A stretch of 64,000 nucleotides of DNA from Streptomyces sp. R28 (GTDB taxonomy: Bacteria; Actinomycetota; Actinomycetes; Streptomycetales; Streptomycetaceae), in contig NZ_CP163439.1 in assembly GCF_041052385.1 (NCBI RefSeq), positions 1,656,001 to 1,720,000 on the forward strand, written 5' to 3'. The notes under the pieces were generated by a model. The model saw only the letters and a list, made by a program, of their open reading frames with translations. It was not told the DNA's origin and did no database searches. Below, one piece after another: positions 15,880-24,663 of this stretch. Numbering within the stretch: the stretch's first letter is position 1; each line of letters begins with the position of its first letter. The position numbers were made by a program, and so were the translations under genes.

Positions 15880-16815
15880 ATGACCACCGTCGTCGCCTCC
15901 CGCAACCCGGCCGAAGCCGCCGCCCGCCCACTCCCCCGCGCCCGCCTCGACTGGCGGCTGCGCTTCACCGCCCTCACCCTGATCTGGGGCTTCAGCTTCC
16001 TGCTCATCAAGGTGGGCACCGATGGCTATGCCCCCTTCCAAGTCACGCTCGGGCGGCTGGTGTTCGGTACGGCGGTACTGGCGGCCGCGATGGCGGTGAA
16101 GCGGGAGCGGCTGCCGCGCGGGGCCCGCATGTGGGGGCATCTGGCGGTCGCCGCGTTCCTGCTCAACGCGCTGCCGTTCTCGTTGTTCGCGTACTCCGAG
16201 CTGACGATCCCGTCCACGCTGGCGGGGATCTGCAACGCGACCTCGCCGCTGTGGGGCATGGCCCTGTCCCTGATCGCCCTCTCGGAGGACCGGCCGACGC
16301 GGGTCAGGGTCGCGGGTCTCGGCATCGGCTTCCTCGGTGTGCTGACGGTGCTCGGGGCCTGGCAGGGCTTCGCCGGGCTGGATGCCAGGGGTATGGCGAT
16401 GGCGTTGCTGGCCTCGCTCAGCTACCCGGTCGGCTGGATCTACGTCCGGCGCACGCTGGCCGGCTCCAGCCACTCCCATCTGTCGCTGACCGGTGCCCAG
16501 TTGTTGCTGGCCACCGCGCAACTCGGCGTCGTGACACCGCTGTTCACCTCTTGGCCGACGCGCTTTGCGGTGCTGCCTCTGCTTGCGGTTGTGGCGCTCG
16601 GCGCGCTGGGTACGGGGCTCGCCGTTCTGATCCAGTACGGCCTGGTCGCCGAGGTCGGGCCAACCACGGCTCAGATGGTCACGTACTTCATTCCGGTCAT
16701 CGCGACGGCTGCCGGGGTCGCCGTCCTCGGGGAGTCACTTCGCTGGACCACGCCGGTGGGTGCGGTGATCGTTCTCGTGGGGGCGGCGCTCACTCAGGTG
16801 AAGCGGGGCGCCTAG
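15880..16815 (+). CDS. EamA/DMT family exporter
   Basis: 311 residues with ten predicted membrane segments arranged as two EamA repeats, for example TALTLIWGFSFLLIKVGTDGYAP at the start of the first and a GMAMALLASLSYPVGWIYVRR opening of the second. Probable metabolite or drug exporter in the cytoplasmic membrane. The ATG at 15880 is only 22 bases from a LysR box and has no clear ribosome-binding site, so the mRNA may be leaderless. A GTG at 15844 is also in frame. Confidence 0.88.
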   Translation: MTTVVASRNPAEAAARPLPRARLDWRLRFTALTLIWGFSFLLIKVGTDGYAPFQVTLGRLVFGTAVLAAAMAVKRERLPRGARMWGHLAVAAFLLNALPFSLFAYSELTIPSTLAGICNATSPLWGMALSLIALSEDRPTRVRVAGLGIGFLGVLTVLGAWQGFAGLDARGMAMALLASLSYPVGWIYVRRTLAGSSHSHLSLTGAQLLLATAQLGVVTPLFTSWPTRFAVLPLLAVVALGALGTGLAVLIQYGLVAEVGPTTAQMVTYFIPVIATAAGVAVLGESLRWTTPVGAVIVLVGAALTQVKRGA

Positions 16816-16943
16816 AGGGGTGGGGGCGGGTGCATCGGCGGGTGCGGGCCCGATGCGGCTGGTCGCGCCCACGCGGCGGAGCCGCACACCGATACAGCCC
16901 GGCACCCCCGAAGAAGGCTGACTGCCCCTGCCTTCGATTGGCT

Positions 16944-16980
16944 TGCCCCTGCCCCTGCCCCTGCCCCTGCCCCTGCCCCC
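16944..16980. repeat. Hexanucleotide (CCCCTG) repeat
   Basis: Six perfect tandem copies of the cccctg unit sit just before the end of the MocR gene, in the spacer between it and the EamA gene. The preceding bases (16922-16932) carry one or two further copies. Confidence 0.95.
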
Positions 16981-16982
16981 GT

Positions 16983-18323
16983 CTAGACGTAACCCCTCGG
17001 CGGTGCTGAGCCAACCGCCTTCGCCACCGCGTCCGCCAGCGGGGCGATCTCGTCTCTCGCGAGGGTCGCCACGGTGATCCGGATCCCGGGTGGGGCGCTC
17101 ATGCGGAAGCGCGCGCCCGGCGCGACGGCCCAGCCGGCGTGCAGCAGCCGGGCCACGGCGCCCGTCTCGTCGGGCACCGGAACCCAGACGTTCAGCCCGC
17201 TGCGTCCGTGCGCCGCGATGCCCCGCTCCGCCAGCGCGGCGATCAGCGCGTCCCGGCGGCCGGCGTACGCCGCCGCCACCGCCTGTGGGTCGACGGCGCC
17301 GTCGTCCCACAGGCGCAGCAGGGCCCGCTGCCCGATGCGGCTGATCCAGCCGGGACCCAGGCGCTGGCGGCCGCGCACCCGGTCGACGGTGACGGTGTCG
17401 CCGGTGAACACGGCGAGCCGCAGGTCGGGGCCGTAGGCCTTGGCGGCCGAGCGTACGAACGCCCAGTTGCGGGTGGTGCCGGCCAGGGCGTGCAAGGGCA
17501 GGTCGACGATGCCGTGGCCGTGATCGTCCTCGATGAGCAGGACGTTTGGGTGATCCTTCAGCACGGATCGGATGGCACGCGCGCGTGCGGCACTGACGAC
17601 CGCCCCCGTCGGGTTCTGCGCCCGGCCGGTGACGATCAGGGCGCGCGCCCCCGCTTCCAGGACCCGGCGCACGTCGTCCGGAAGCGGGCCCTCGTCGTCC
17701 ACGCCGACGGGAGCCGTCCGCAGCCCGACGGCCGGGACGAGGTCGAGCAGGCTGCCCCATCCGGGATCCTCCACGGCGACGGTGTCGCCGGGCTTGAGGT
17801 GGGCCGCGAGGACCCGCTCGATCACGTCGAGCGACCCTGAGGCGACGCCGATCGGCCCGTCCGGAACGCCGTCGGCGTCGAACGCGGCCCGCGCGCTGTG
17901 CACGAGTTCCGGTTCCACGGCCTCGTCCCCGTACATGACCGGCTCCCGGTCGTTCTGCTCGGTGGCCGCCGCGAACGCCTCGGCCAGGCGCGGCAGCAGC
18001 CCCGGGTCCGGGTTGCCGCTCGCCACATCCCGTACGCCCTCCGGGACGTCCACCCGGATGGACTCGCGCGCGGTCGTGGCCGGCTTGGGACGCACCCGGC
18101 TGCCCCGACGCCCCGCCGTCTCGATGACCCCGCGCTCCCGCAGGATCCGGTAGGCGGCCGCGACGGTATTGGGATTCACCCCCAGCTCGACCGCCAACTC
18201 CCGCATGGGAGGCAGAGGTTGGCCCGGCTCCAGCTCACCGGCACCCACCGCACGCTCGACGCTCGCCGCAATCTCGGCTGCGCCTCGCCCTTCGATCCGA
18301 TATCCTCCTAGCACAAAACACAT
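16983..18323 (-). CDS. MocR-type PLP-dependent regulator (GntR HTH + aminotransferase domain)
   Basis: 446 residues. The first ~75 residues are a GntR winged helix (AGELEPGQPLPPMRELAVELGVNPNTVAAAYRILRERGVIETAGRRGSRV). The remainder is a fold-type I aminotransferase domain, with the PLP lysine probably in VRSAAKAYGPDLR near residue 295 and ALIVTGRAQNPTGAVVS. MocR proteins commonly respond to PLP. It is divergent from two flavin split-barrel genes of the pyridoxamine-oxidase fold, so the regulator may link B6 vitamers to them. ATG at 18323 lies almost against the palindrome at 18326; a GTG at 18314 is an alternative start. Confidence 0.9.
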   Translation of the reverse strand: MCFVLGGYRIEGRGAAEIAASVERAVGAGELEPGQPLPPMRELAVELGVNPNTVAAAYRILRERGVIETAGRRGSRVRPKPATTARESIRVDVPEGVRDVASGNPDPGLLPRLAEAFAAATEQNDREPVMYGDEAVEPELVHSARAAFDADGVPDGPIGVASGSLDVIERVLAAHLKPGDTVAVEDPGWGSLLDLVPAVGLRTAPVGVDDEGPLPDDVRRVLEAGARALIVTGRAQNPTGAVVSAARARAIRSVLKDHPNVLLIEDDHGHGIVDLPLHALAGTTRNWAFVRSAAKAYGPDLRLAVFTGDTVTVDRVRGRQRLGPGWISRIGQRALLRLWDDGAVDPQAVAAAYAGRRDALIAALAERGIAAHGRSGLNVWVPVPDETGAVARLLHAGWAVAPGARFRMSAPPGIRITVATLARDEIAPLADAVAKAVGSAPPRGYV

Positions 18324-18325
18324 TA

Positions 18326-18337
18326 TGCACTAGTGCA
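18326..18337. promoter_or_regulatory. Perfect 12-base palindrome between MocR and PPOX genes
   Basis: TGCACTAGTGCA is a perfect dyad two bases from the MocR start codon and 12 bases from the start of the divergent PPOX gene. A related half-site (CTAGCAC, 18308-18314) lies 15 bases away. It is the likely MocR operator. Confidence 0.65.
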
Positions 18338-18349
18338 ATGGAGAGCGCA

Positions 18350-19033
18350 ATGCAGGGGATACCGCAGCCGACGTCGCCGACCGCCGCCTACACGCCGACC
18401 GACCGCACCGTCCCCACCCGCTCCCCGGGCCGGGCGTCGTACGACAGGGAGCTGGTGCACGCGGTACTCGACGAGGCCTACGTCTGCCATCTCGGCTTCG
18501 TGCGTGACGGCGCGCCGGTCGTGCTGCCCACGCTGTTCGGCCGGGTCGGCGAGACGCTCTACGTCCACGGCTCGACGGGCTCGCGCCCGCTGCGGATGAC
18601 CGGCCAGGCCGACCCGGGGCTGCCGGTGTGCCTGACGGTTACGCATGTCGACGCGCTGATCCTGGCCCGCTCCGCCTTCCACCACTCGATCAACTACCGG
18701 TCCGTGGTGGTGCACGGCCTCGCGTACGACGTGACGGACCCCGAGGAAAAGCGGGTCGCGCTCGATGCCCTCGTCGACCACGTGGTGCCGGGCCGGTCGG
18801 CCGACTCCCGGCCCGCCAACAAGAAGGAGCTGGCCGCCACCGCCGTGATCCGCCTCGACCTGAACGAGGTCTCCGCCAAGCTCCGCACCGGCGGCGTGAA
18901 CGACGAGCCCGAGGACCTCGCCCTCCCCCACTGGGCCGGCGTCGTCCCGCTGCGCAAGGGCTACGACGCGCCCGTCGGGGACCCCGGCCTGGCCCCGGGT
19001 ACCGAACTCCCGGGCTACCTCGGAGCCCTGTGA
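18350..19033 (+). CDS. Pyridoxamine 5'-phosphate oxidase family protein (NimA-like)
   Basis: 227 residues. The flavin split-barrel is seen in LVHAVLDEAYVCHLGFVRDGAPVVLPTLFGRVGETLYVHGSTGSRPLR and the later SVVVHGLAYDVTDPEEKRVALDALVDHVVPG. This matches the nitroimidazole-resistance-like branch of the family. The ATG at 18350 was chosen because GGAGAG lies 6 bases upstream; ATG at 18338 is also in frame. The stop overlaps the start of the next gene by one base, so the two are co-translated. Divergent from MocR. Confidence 0.9.
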   Translation: MQGIPQPTSPTAAYTPTDRTVPTRSPGRASYDRELVHAVLDEAYVCHLGFVRDGAPVVLPTLFGRVGETLYVHGSTGSRPLRMTGQADPGLPVCLTVTHVDALILARSAFHHSINYRSVVVHGLAYDVTDPEEKRVALDALVDHVVPGRSADSRPANKKELAATAVIRLDLNEVSAKLRTGGVNDEPEDLALPHWAGVVPLRKGYDAPVGDPGLAPGTELPGYLGAL

Positions 19034-19665
19034 TGCTGATCCACCCCTGGGACGCGCCCCGCGACGAAGAGGAGTGGCAACGGTGGCTGGACGTCCACGA
19101 CTTCGGGCAGCTCGTCGTCAACGGGCTGGACGGCGAGCCGCCGCATATCCAGCCGCTGCACTTCACATACGACGCCGAGCGCGGTGAGGCCGCCACACAT
19201 CTGGCCCGCCCCAATCCGATCTGGCCGGCGCTGCTGGCGAACCCGGACGTCGTGCTGAGCGTGATCGACGACTACGTGTACGTGCCCGGCCCCTGGCAGG
19301 CGGCACCGGATCAACCGTCCGAGCACGGTGAGTCGACCAGCTTCTACTCGGCGGTCCAACTCCGGTGCCGGGCCCTTGTCGTGGACGACCCGGCCGAGAA
19401 GGCAGAGCTGCTCAACCGCCAGGTCCGTCACTTCCAGCCGGAGGGCGGTTCGGCGGAGGTGGCGGTCGGTGAAGCGCCGTACGGCAGGCTGCTGTCCGGC
19501 ATCCGCGGGCTGCGGCTCGAAGTGACCGGGGTGCGCGCGAAGTTCAAGTTCGGAGGCAGGCGGTCGGGCGAGGTCCAGGACCGGATCGCCGGGAAGCTGG
19601 CGGGGCGGGCGGGTCCGCGTGACGCGGCGGCGCGCGAGCACATGCTGCGCCGCCGCCCGGCCTGA
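19033..19665 (+). CDS. FMN-binding, PaiB-like negative regulator family protein
   Basis: 210 residues. PaiB/FMN_bind_2 features: LIHPWDAPRDEEEWQRWLDVHDFGQLVVNG, THLARPNPIWPALL, and ESTSFYSAVQLRCRALVVDDPAEKAELLNR, with a late LRLEVTGVRAKFKFGG. The family binds flavin in a split barrel; the 'regulator' label comes from Bacillus PaiB and is not evidence of DNA binding here. Its ATG overlaps the preceding TGA (TGATG). Confidence 0.9.
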   Translation: MLIHPWDAPRDEEEWQRWLDVHDFGQLVVNGLDGEPPHIQPLHFTYDAERGEAATHLARPNPIWPALLANPDVVLSVIDDYVYVPGPWQAAPDQPSEHGESTSFYSAVQLRCRALVVDDPAEKAELLNRQVRHFQPEGGSAEVAVGEAPYGRLLSGIRGLRLEVTGVRAKFKFGGRRSGEVQDRIAGKLAGRAGPRDAAAREHMLRRRPA

Positions 19666-19683
19666 CGGCGGAGGCTGCGGCGA

Positions 19684-19717
19684 AGGGGCCCCCTCACCGG
19701 TGCGGTGCGGGGCCCCT
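19684..19717. terminator. Bidirectional hairpin between convergent genes
   Basis: AGGGGCCCC (19684-19692) and GGGGCCCCT (19709-19717) are perfect arms between the PaiB-like gene and the convergent EamA gene. Confidence 0.75.
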
Positions 19718-19722
19718 CGGCG

Positions 19723-20733
19723 TCACGCCGGCAGCGGATCCCGCTCCTGATCCTGCTCCCGTTCCCGCTCCCGTTCCCGCTCCCGCTCCCGTTCCCGCCG
19801 CGCCGCGCGCGTCTCGGCCACCGCGAGACCTGCGACCGACCCGAGCATCAGCAGGGTGCCGGCGAGGGTCGGGGCCGTCAGGTGTTCACCGAGCAGGACG
19901 ACGGCGAGAACGGCCGCACTGACCGGCTCGAGCAGCATGATCACGGACACGGTGGCCGACCGTACGGCGGCCGCGCCCGCGAAGTAGAGGGTGTACGCGA
20001 GTGCCGTGGGCACAGCCGCGATGTACGCCAGCAGCCAGCCGAGCCGGGCGAGGTCGGCCGTGTGCGGCAGCAGTCCCTCGGCGAGGGCGAGCGGCAGCAG
20101 GCACAGGCTGGTCACGGCGAAGGCCCAGACGGTCGTACTGGCGGCGTCGGCCCCGCCGTCACGGCCCCACTTGCGGGTCAGCAGGGTCATCACGCAGTAC
20201 CCGGCCGCGGACACCAGCGCGAGGAACACGCCCCATGGTCGTACGGTCGCGCCCGCGCCGCCGAACGCGAGCACGGCGAGCCCGGTGAGCGCACCGGCCA
20301 CCGCCGCGACACCCCCGCGACCGAGCCGCTCGCCCAGGGCCAGCCGGGCGCCGAGCGCGATGAACACGGGTCCGGCGCCGAGGGTGACGACGGTGCCCAC
20401 GGCTAGTCCGGTGGCCTGCACGGCCGCGAAGTAGGTGGTCTGGAACACCGCGAGCCCGACGCCCGTGGCCCCGGCCCGCAGCGCCTTGCGGCCGAGGGGT
20501 TCGGGTACGGCGACGGTCGGCTGTGCGGTCCGGGCGCGCGGCCGCACGAAGCGGGCGGCGAGGAGCAGCACGAAGCCGACCGCGCAGCGCCAGAAGGAGA
20601 GGGCGATCGGCCCCATGTCACTGGTCCGGTAGACCAGCGAGGCGGCGGCGCCCGCGGTGCCCCAGGCGGCACCGGCGACGATGAGATAGAGGAGGCCTCG
20701 CCCGATGGGCAGGCCGCAGGCATGGTTCGACAC
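19723..20733 (-). CDS. EamA/DMT family exporter with charged RE-repeat tail
   Basis: 336 residues from the GTG at 20733, which has GGAGAAC upstream. Two EamA repeats with about ten membrane segments ([23 protein letters not shown] at the start, [20 protein letters not shown] and [23 protein letters not shown] late). After the last segment comes a cytoplasmic tail made of alternating Arg-Glu residues encoded by gttccc/gctccc hexamers, then a short QDQERD end. The tail is not part of the family and its length is probably variable. Substrate unknown. Confidence 0.88.
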   Translation of the reverse strand: MSNHACGLPIGRGLLYLIVAGAAWGTAGAAASLVYRTSDMGPIALSFWRCAVGFVLLLAARFVRPRARTAQPTVAVPEPLGRKALRAGATGVGLAVFQTTYFAAVQATGLAVGTVVTLGAGPVFIALGARLALGERLGRGGVAAVAGALTGLAVLAFGGAGATVRPWGVFLALVSAAGYCVMTLLTRKWGRDGGADAASTTVWAFAVTSLCLLPLALAEGLLPHTADLARLGWLLAYIAAVPTALAYTLYFAGAAAVRSATVSVIMLLEPVSAAVLAVVLLGEHLTAPTLAGTLLMLGSVAGLAVAETRAARREREREREREREREQDQERDPLPA

Positions 20734-20940
20734 GAGTTGTTCTCCGCAGATGCGCGAGTGCGCGGAAGTTCGGAAGACCCCTGGACAGCGGGGTCCGTGG
20801 ACTTCTTCTGCGGGCAGCACCGTTCCGCCCGGCGATGCGCGGGGTTCAGTTCCCGTCAGGCATCGGGGCGCGGCTTCCGGAGGGCCCGCCTCAGGCGGCC
20901 GGAGGCGGGAGAACGAGTGTCGAAGGCATGGTCACGCAGC

Positions 20941-21933
20941 CTAGGCGACGTTTCCGCGGGCGGACAATTCCCTTTCCGGGCCGCCGCTCGCCACCGGCTC
21001 GGCGGGGCTCTTGGCGGGTGCGGACGACTGCGCGATGAACGCGCCGGCCAGGACGACCGCGCCGCCGACGATCTGTGGCGCGGAGAGGTGCTCGCCGAGC
21101 AGGAACCAGGCGAGGACGGTCGCGATGACGGCCTCCAGGCACGCCACGACGCCCGCGACCTGCGGCGAGAGCCGTCGTACGGAGAGCACGCCGGCGACGT
21201 AGGCGACGACCGTGGCGACGAGCACGATCCAGGCCAGCAGCAGGGCGGCGGCGACCGGGGTGCCGTCCATGTGGGCGGTGCCGGCGAGGACCGACCAGTC
21301 CATGTTCCAGGGGCGGGCGACGAAGGTGAGAACGGCGGCGCCGACGAGCAGGCCGTACGCGATGACACCGAGCGGGTCGGGCGCTGCCTCGCCGGAGTCG
21401 CTGCCCTGGTCGGACAGGACGAAGTAGCCGACCTGGCAGAACGCCGCGCCGAGCGCGAGGAACAGGCCGAGGGCGTCGAAGCTCAGACCCGACCAGACCT
21501 CGACGACACAGGCGAGGCCACCGACCGCGAGGACCACGCCGAGGGCGGCGGCACGTGTCACCGGCCGCCGCTGCACGAACCGCACCCAGCCGAGCACGAG
21601 GGCGGGGGCGAAGTACTCGACGAGCAGCGCGACTCCGACCGGTATGCGGGAGATCGAGGCGAAGTAGAACGCCTGCACACCGGCCACGCCGAACAGGCCG
21701 AACCCGGCGAGCAGCGCGGGACGGCTGCGCAGCAGCGCACGGTGGCGCACGGCGAGCGGCAGCATCACGAGGGCGGCGCCGGCCACGCGCAGCCACACCA
21801 CATGCAGCGGGTCGAGCCCCGCCTCGATCAGCGGCTTGGCCGCCACACCCGATCCTCCGAAGGCGATCGCGGACCCGATCGCCAGACCGAGCCCGACGCC
21901 CTTGCCACGGCTGACCTGACTGCTCTCAGACAT
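20941..21933 (-). CDS. EamA/DMT family exporter
   Basis: 330 residues with about ten membrane segments in two EamA repeats (GLGLAIGSAIAFGGSGVAAKPLIEAG, FYFASISRIPVGVALLVEYFAPALVLGW, and VVACLEAVIATVLAWFLLGEHLSAPQIVGGAVVLAG). The ATG at 21933 is the best start for the first membrane segment, though no strong ribosome-binding site is seen. It lies upstream of, and in the same direction as, another EamA gene with a 207-base gap. Substrate unknown. Confidence 0.88.
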   Translation of the reverse strand: MSESSQVSRGKGVGLGLAIGSAIAFGGSGVAAKPLIEAGLDPLHVVWLRVAGAALVMLPLAVRHRALLRSRPALLAGFGLFGVAGVQAFYFASISRIPVGVALLVEYFAPALVLGWVRFVQRRPVTRAAALGVVLAVGGLACVVEVWSGLSFDALGLFLALGAAFCQVGYFVLSDQGSDSGEAAPDPLGVIAYGLLVGAAVLTFVARPWNMDWSVLAGTAHMDGTPVAAALLLAWIVLVATVVAYVAGVLSVRRLSPQVAGVVACLEAVIATVLAWFLLGEHLSAPQIVGGAVVLAGAFIAQSSAPAKSPAEPVASGGPERELSARGNVA

Positions 21934-22180
21934 ACGCACGGGCACATGATGACAGGCGATGACATGAGCGTCATCCCCGATGACACCTGTCTCGCCGAGT
22001 GGACGGGGATGTCGGAGGGCGGGGGCGGCTCGCGGCTGCAGGTGCGTGCGGGAGGGGGCGCCAGGAACCGGCGCCGGGAGAGGGCCCATGCACCGGGCAG
22101 CGAAGGCCCAGCCATGCCAGAGCTGCCACGCCAGGCAGCCCAGCGCGCAGAGGGTGTCGACCTGGCGCAGGGGCCTCGCC

Positions 22181-22741
22181 CTAGCAGGCCGTTTCGCCGT
22201 CGGTGGCGTACTCGTCGTGGTGTTCGTCGATGCGGGCGCGTACCGCGTTCGCATCGATGCCGGCGCGGGCGAGCACCTCCACGGCACGGGCCTGCGGGTC
22301 CGTCACGATCGCCGCGAGCAGGTCGATGCCGCGGGCCTGTGGGTCGCCTCGCCGGGCGGCGCGTCGGCAGGCGTGCTCCATGGCGCTCGCCGCCAGCGGG
22401 GAGAAGCCCTCGCCGTCCAGCACCACGGGGACGGCGCCGGAGTCCTCGACGGTGGCCTGCCAGCGCAGGCCGTAGCCGATGCTGCGCTGCACGAGGTAGC
22501 CGAGCAGGCGGGCGATCTGAGGTCCGTCGCCGAAGACGGCGTACGCGTCCGGGTCGCGCTCCAGGAGCGAGTGCAGCAGATGAGCCGTGTCGATCTGCCG
22601 GTCCCCGTCCCTGACCGCCCGACGGCGGGCGCCGGAGATCACCGCTGCCAGTTCGTCGCTGAGCCTGGCATCGTCCGCCGCGGCGTCCGGGCGCCGACAG
22701 TCCTGCTCCTGGGCCGACTGCCGGGGGATACGGGATTGCAC
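22181..22741 (-). CDS. Clp N-terminal-domain protein
   Basis: 186 residues. Two Clp-N repeats of the type found at the N-terminus of ClpA/ClpC are recognisable (AVRDGDRQIDTAHLLHSLLERDPDAYAVFG and AMEHACRRAARRGDPQARGIDLLAAIVTDPQARAVEVLARAGIDANAV). There is no AAA ATPase domain, so this is a stand-alone substrate-binding or adaptor-like module. The GTG at 22741 follows GGGGTAGGGGAC and gives the MQSRIPRQS-type start; upstream in-frame starts exist at 22777 and beyond but lack a ribosome-binding site. Confidence 0.8.
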   Translation of the reverse strand: MQSRIPRQSAQEQDCRRPDAAADDARLSDELAAVISGARRRAVRDGDRQIDTAHLLHSLLERDPDAYAVFGDGPQIARLLGYLVQRSIGYGLRWQATVEDSGAVPVVLDGEGFSPLAASAMEHACRRAARRGDPQARGIDLLAAIVTDPQARAVEVLARAGIDANAVRARIDEHHDEYATDGETAC

Positions 22742-22908
22742 GTCCCCTACCCCATCAACCACTTCGAGCCAGGTCATCCCCGGGAGGAAGCATTCTGGCG
22801 TCCCACACAGAGTGGACTCCGCCGACCGAAATCTCCTCCTTACGGATGAGATCACGCCGACGACCCCGAGGGGCTCGCGCCGCCTTGCCCTGCGCCGCGT
22901 ACGCAACC

Positions 22909-23136
22909 ATGGCGCTCCACCGCACGTCCCACAGGGACATGGAGCGCAGGTGCTGGCTGGTGGCGTTGCCTGCCGTCGACGGCAGGCAGTACGTCTACCG
23001 GGTGTACGCGCCGGAGGACGCCCTGCTCGCCGACCTGTTCTGGGCGGCGTGGCACTGCCACGAGGACAGCGCGTTCCCGCGCGCGTGGGATCTGTTCGAC
23101 GCGGCGGTGATCCGGCTGGTGGGCCGAGCCGGCTGA
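22909..23136 (+). CDS. Small hypothetical protein
   Basis: About 75 residues. The central part (CWLVALPAVDGRQYVYRVYAPEDALLADLFWAAWHCHEDSAFPRAWDLFDAAVIRL) has the composition and codon bias of a real Streptomyces protein. No domain was recognised and no signal peptide or membrane segment is seen. The start is uncertain: ATG at 22909 or ATG at 22939. It is divergent from the Clp-N gene. Confidence 0.5.
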   Translation: MALHRTSHRDMERRCWLVALPAVDGRQYVYRVYAPEDALLADLFWAAWHCHEDSAFPRAWDLFDAAVIRLVGRAG

Positions 23137-23196
23137 CCGAGCCGATGGCTCAGTCGGCGGGTCGGGCTGTCGGCTCGGCCGACGTCTCCACATTTT

Positions 23197-23211
23197 CTGA
23201 CGGTTCATCAG
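23197..23211. promoter_or_regulatory. Inverted repeat upstream of the SRPBCC gene
   Basis: CTGACGGTTCATCAG carries CTGA/TCAG arms in an AT-richer stretch (ttttctgacggttcatcagtattgaatg), 67 bases before the SRPBCC start codon. It is likely part of the promoter or an operator; no regulator is assigned. Confidence 0.45.
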
Positions 23212-23278
23212 TATTGAATGTTCCACGCCTCCCGGCTACGTTCCGCGACACCGTAGCCCGAGACGAAGGGGTGGTCGC

Positions 23279-23710
23279 ATGGCCGAAGTCAGCGCGGAGG
23301 CACGCATCGAGGCACCGGCCGAAAAGGTCTGGGCGCAGCTGACGGACTGGTCGGCGTACGGACAGTGGAACGCCACCCACACCAGCTTCCCGGACGGCGG
23401 TCCGGCGGCCCTCGAAGTGGGCGGGACCTTCCAGGAGAACATGAAGCTCATGGGGTTCCCGGCCGAGGTCGAGTGGACCATCGAGCAACTGGAACCGGCG
23501 CGACTGCTCACCATTCGCGGCAAGGGTCCGATGGCGGTGACCGTGGCCACGCGCTACACGCTGACCCCGGACGGCGACGGCGCCACGGCCGTGCGGATCG
23601 ACGGGGAGTTCACGGGTGCGGCGGTGTCGTTGATGGCGGGCAAGCTGAAGGACTCGGCGACTGCCGCACTGAACGAGTCGCTGCGCAAGCTGGCGGGGTT
23701 GGTGACCTGA
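23279..23710 (+). CDS. SRPBCC (polyketide cyclase/START-like) protein
   Basis: 143 residues, ATG behind GAAGGGGTGG. The fold signature is AEVSAEARIEAPAEKVWAQLTDWSAYGQWN at the N-terminus, an antiparallel sheet with a LEPARLLTIRGKGPMAVTVATRYTLTP core, and the C-terminal long helix (LKDSATAALNESLRKLAGLV). These proteins form a hydrophobic ligand cavity; the ligand is unknown. A bidirectional terminator hairpin separates it from the convergent PadR gene. Confidence 0.9.
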   Translation: MAEVSAEARIEAPAEKVWAQLTDWSAYGQWNATHTSFPDGGPAALEVGGTFQENMKLMGFPAEVEWTIEQLEPARLLTIRGKGPMAVTVATRYTLTPDGDGATAVRIDGEFTGAAVSLMAGKLKDSATAALNESLRKLAGLVT

Positions 23711-23744
23711 ACACCCGCGCCGCCCAGGCGGTACAGGCACACAC

Positions 23745-23780
23745 GAAGGCGCCCCGCGGATCACTCCACGGGGCGCCTTC
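23745..23780. terminator. Bidirectional hairpin terminator
   Basis: GAAGGCGCCCCG pairs with CGGGGCGCCTTC. The stem can be extended three more pairs with one mismatch. It sits between the convergent SRPBCC and PadR genes. Confidence 0.85.
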
Positions 23781-23842
23781 ACTCACGGGCGACCCGATCT
23801 CACGCACGGCGAGAGGGCCACCGGCTCTTCTCACCCCTCGCC

Positions 23843-24472
23843 TCAGTCCTCGTCGGCAAGGATCAGGTACAGCTTCTTGCGGGACTCGTTGATGACGGCG
23901 AGCGCCTTCTCGCGCTGCTCCTTGTTGCCCGTCTTCCAGACCTGCCCGAAGGCCTCCATCAGACCGAAGCCGGCCTGACGGATCTCACCGAGGGCCTCCC
24001 AGTCGACACCACGGGAGGCTTCCTCCCAGGGCGCCTCGGGCCCCCCTTCGGCCGCCTCACGGCCCGACTGGGTGAGCGAGAACAGCTTCTTGCCGCCCTC
24101 ACTCTCACTGGCGATCAGGCCCTCGTCCTCCAGCAGCTGGAGGGTGGGGTACACCGAGCCGGGACTGGGCTTCCACGCCCCGCCGCTGCGCTCGGCGATC
24201 TCCTGGATCATCTCGTAGCCGTGCATGGGGCGGTCCTTCAGCAGGGCGAGGATCGAGGCGCGCACATCACCGCGCCGCGCCCTCCCTCGCGGTCCGCCGC
24301 GACCACCCCTCGGCCCCCAGGGGCCGGGCCCGAATCCAGGCCCACCGAAGCCGGGGCCACCGCCCGGCCCGAACGGCCCGAAGGCGCCGCGAAGCCCCTC
24401 GAAACCGCCCCGGCCGTGGTGACCGTGTCCACCGTGTCCACGCTCGAATCCATGGGAGCGCATCGCAATCAC
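23843..24472 (-). CDS. PadR family regulator with Gly/His/Pro-rich N-terminal extension
   Basis: 209 residues. The winged helix lies at about residues 68-145 (DVRASILALLKDRPMHGYEMIQEIAERSGGAWKPSPGSVYPTLQLLEDEGLI) and is followed by the dimerising C-terminal helices. The first ~67 residues are an unusual stretch of Gly, Phe, Pro, His and Arg (HGGHGHHGRGG, GPGFGGPGFGPGPWGPRGG) that PadR proteins generally lack. Its role is unknown; metal or nucleic-acid contact is possible. Start at ATG 24472 or three codons later. A CGATATATCG palindrome upstream is a plausible autoregulatory site. Confidence 0.9.
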   Translation of the reverse strand: MIAMRSHGFERGHGGHGHHGRGGFEGLRGAFGPFGPGGGPGFGGPGFGPGPWGPRGGRGGPRGRARRGDVRASILALLKDRPMHGYEMIQEIAERSGGAWKPSPGSVYPTLQLLEDEGLIASESEGGKKLFSLTQSGREAAEGGPEAPWEEASRGVDWEALGEIRQAGFGLMEAFGQVWKTGNKEQREKALAVINESRKKLYLILADED

Positions 24473-24506
24473 TCCATTCCATCGTTGATCTGTCGCGATG
24501 CCTCAA

Positions 24507-24516
24507 CGATATATCG
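24507..24516. promoter_or_regulatory. AT-rich palindrome upstream of padR-type gene
   Basis: CGATATATCG is a perfect 10-base dyad in an AT-rich patch 35 bases upstream of the PadR start. PadR proteins often bind such ATAT-containing dyads and repress themselves. Confidence 0.55.
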
Positions 24517-24663
24517 GTATAGCTCGCATGGCAAGCACCGTGAGCGGTCGGAGTCCGGTATTGGTTGCTGGCTTCCTCGCGTGCTCCGAGGGGCGAGCCC
24601 AGGATCTGGGGGGCCGTCCGGGGCGAGAAGAACGACGTCGTGGGACGGTGCGCCACGGGTGGC

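Noticed and set aside
16944..16980. CCCCTG tandem as a CRISPR-like or origin repeat
   Set aside because: Simple hexamer microsatellite with no spacers and no cas or dnaA genes nearby.
24507..24516. CGATATATCG dyad as a phage attachment site
   Set aside because: No duplicate copy and no integrase; the position fits PadR autoregulation better.
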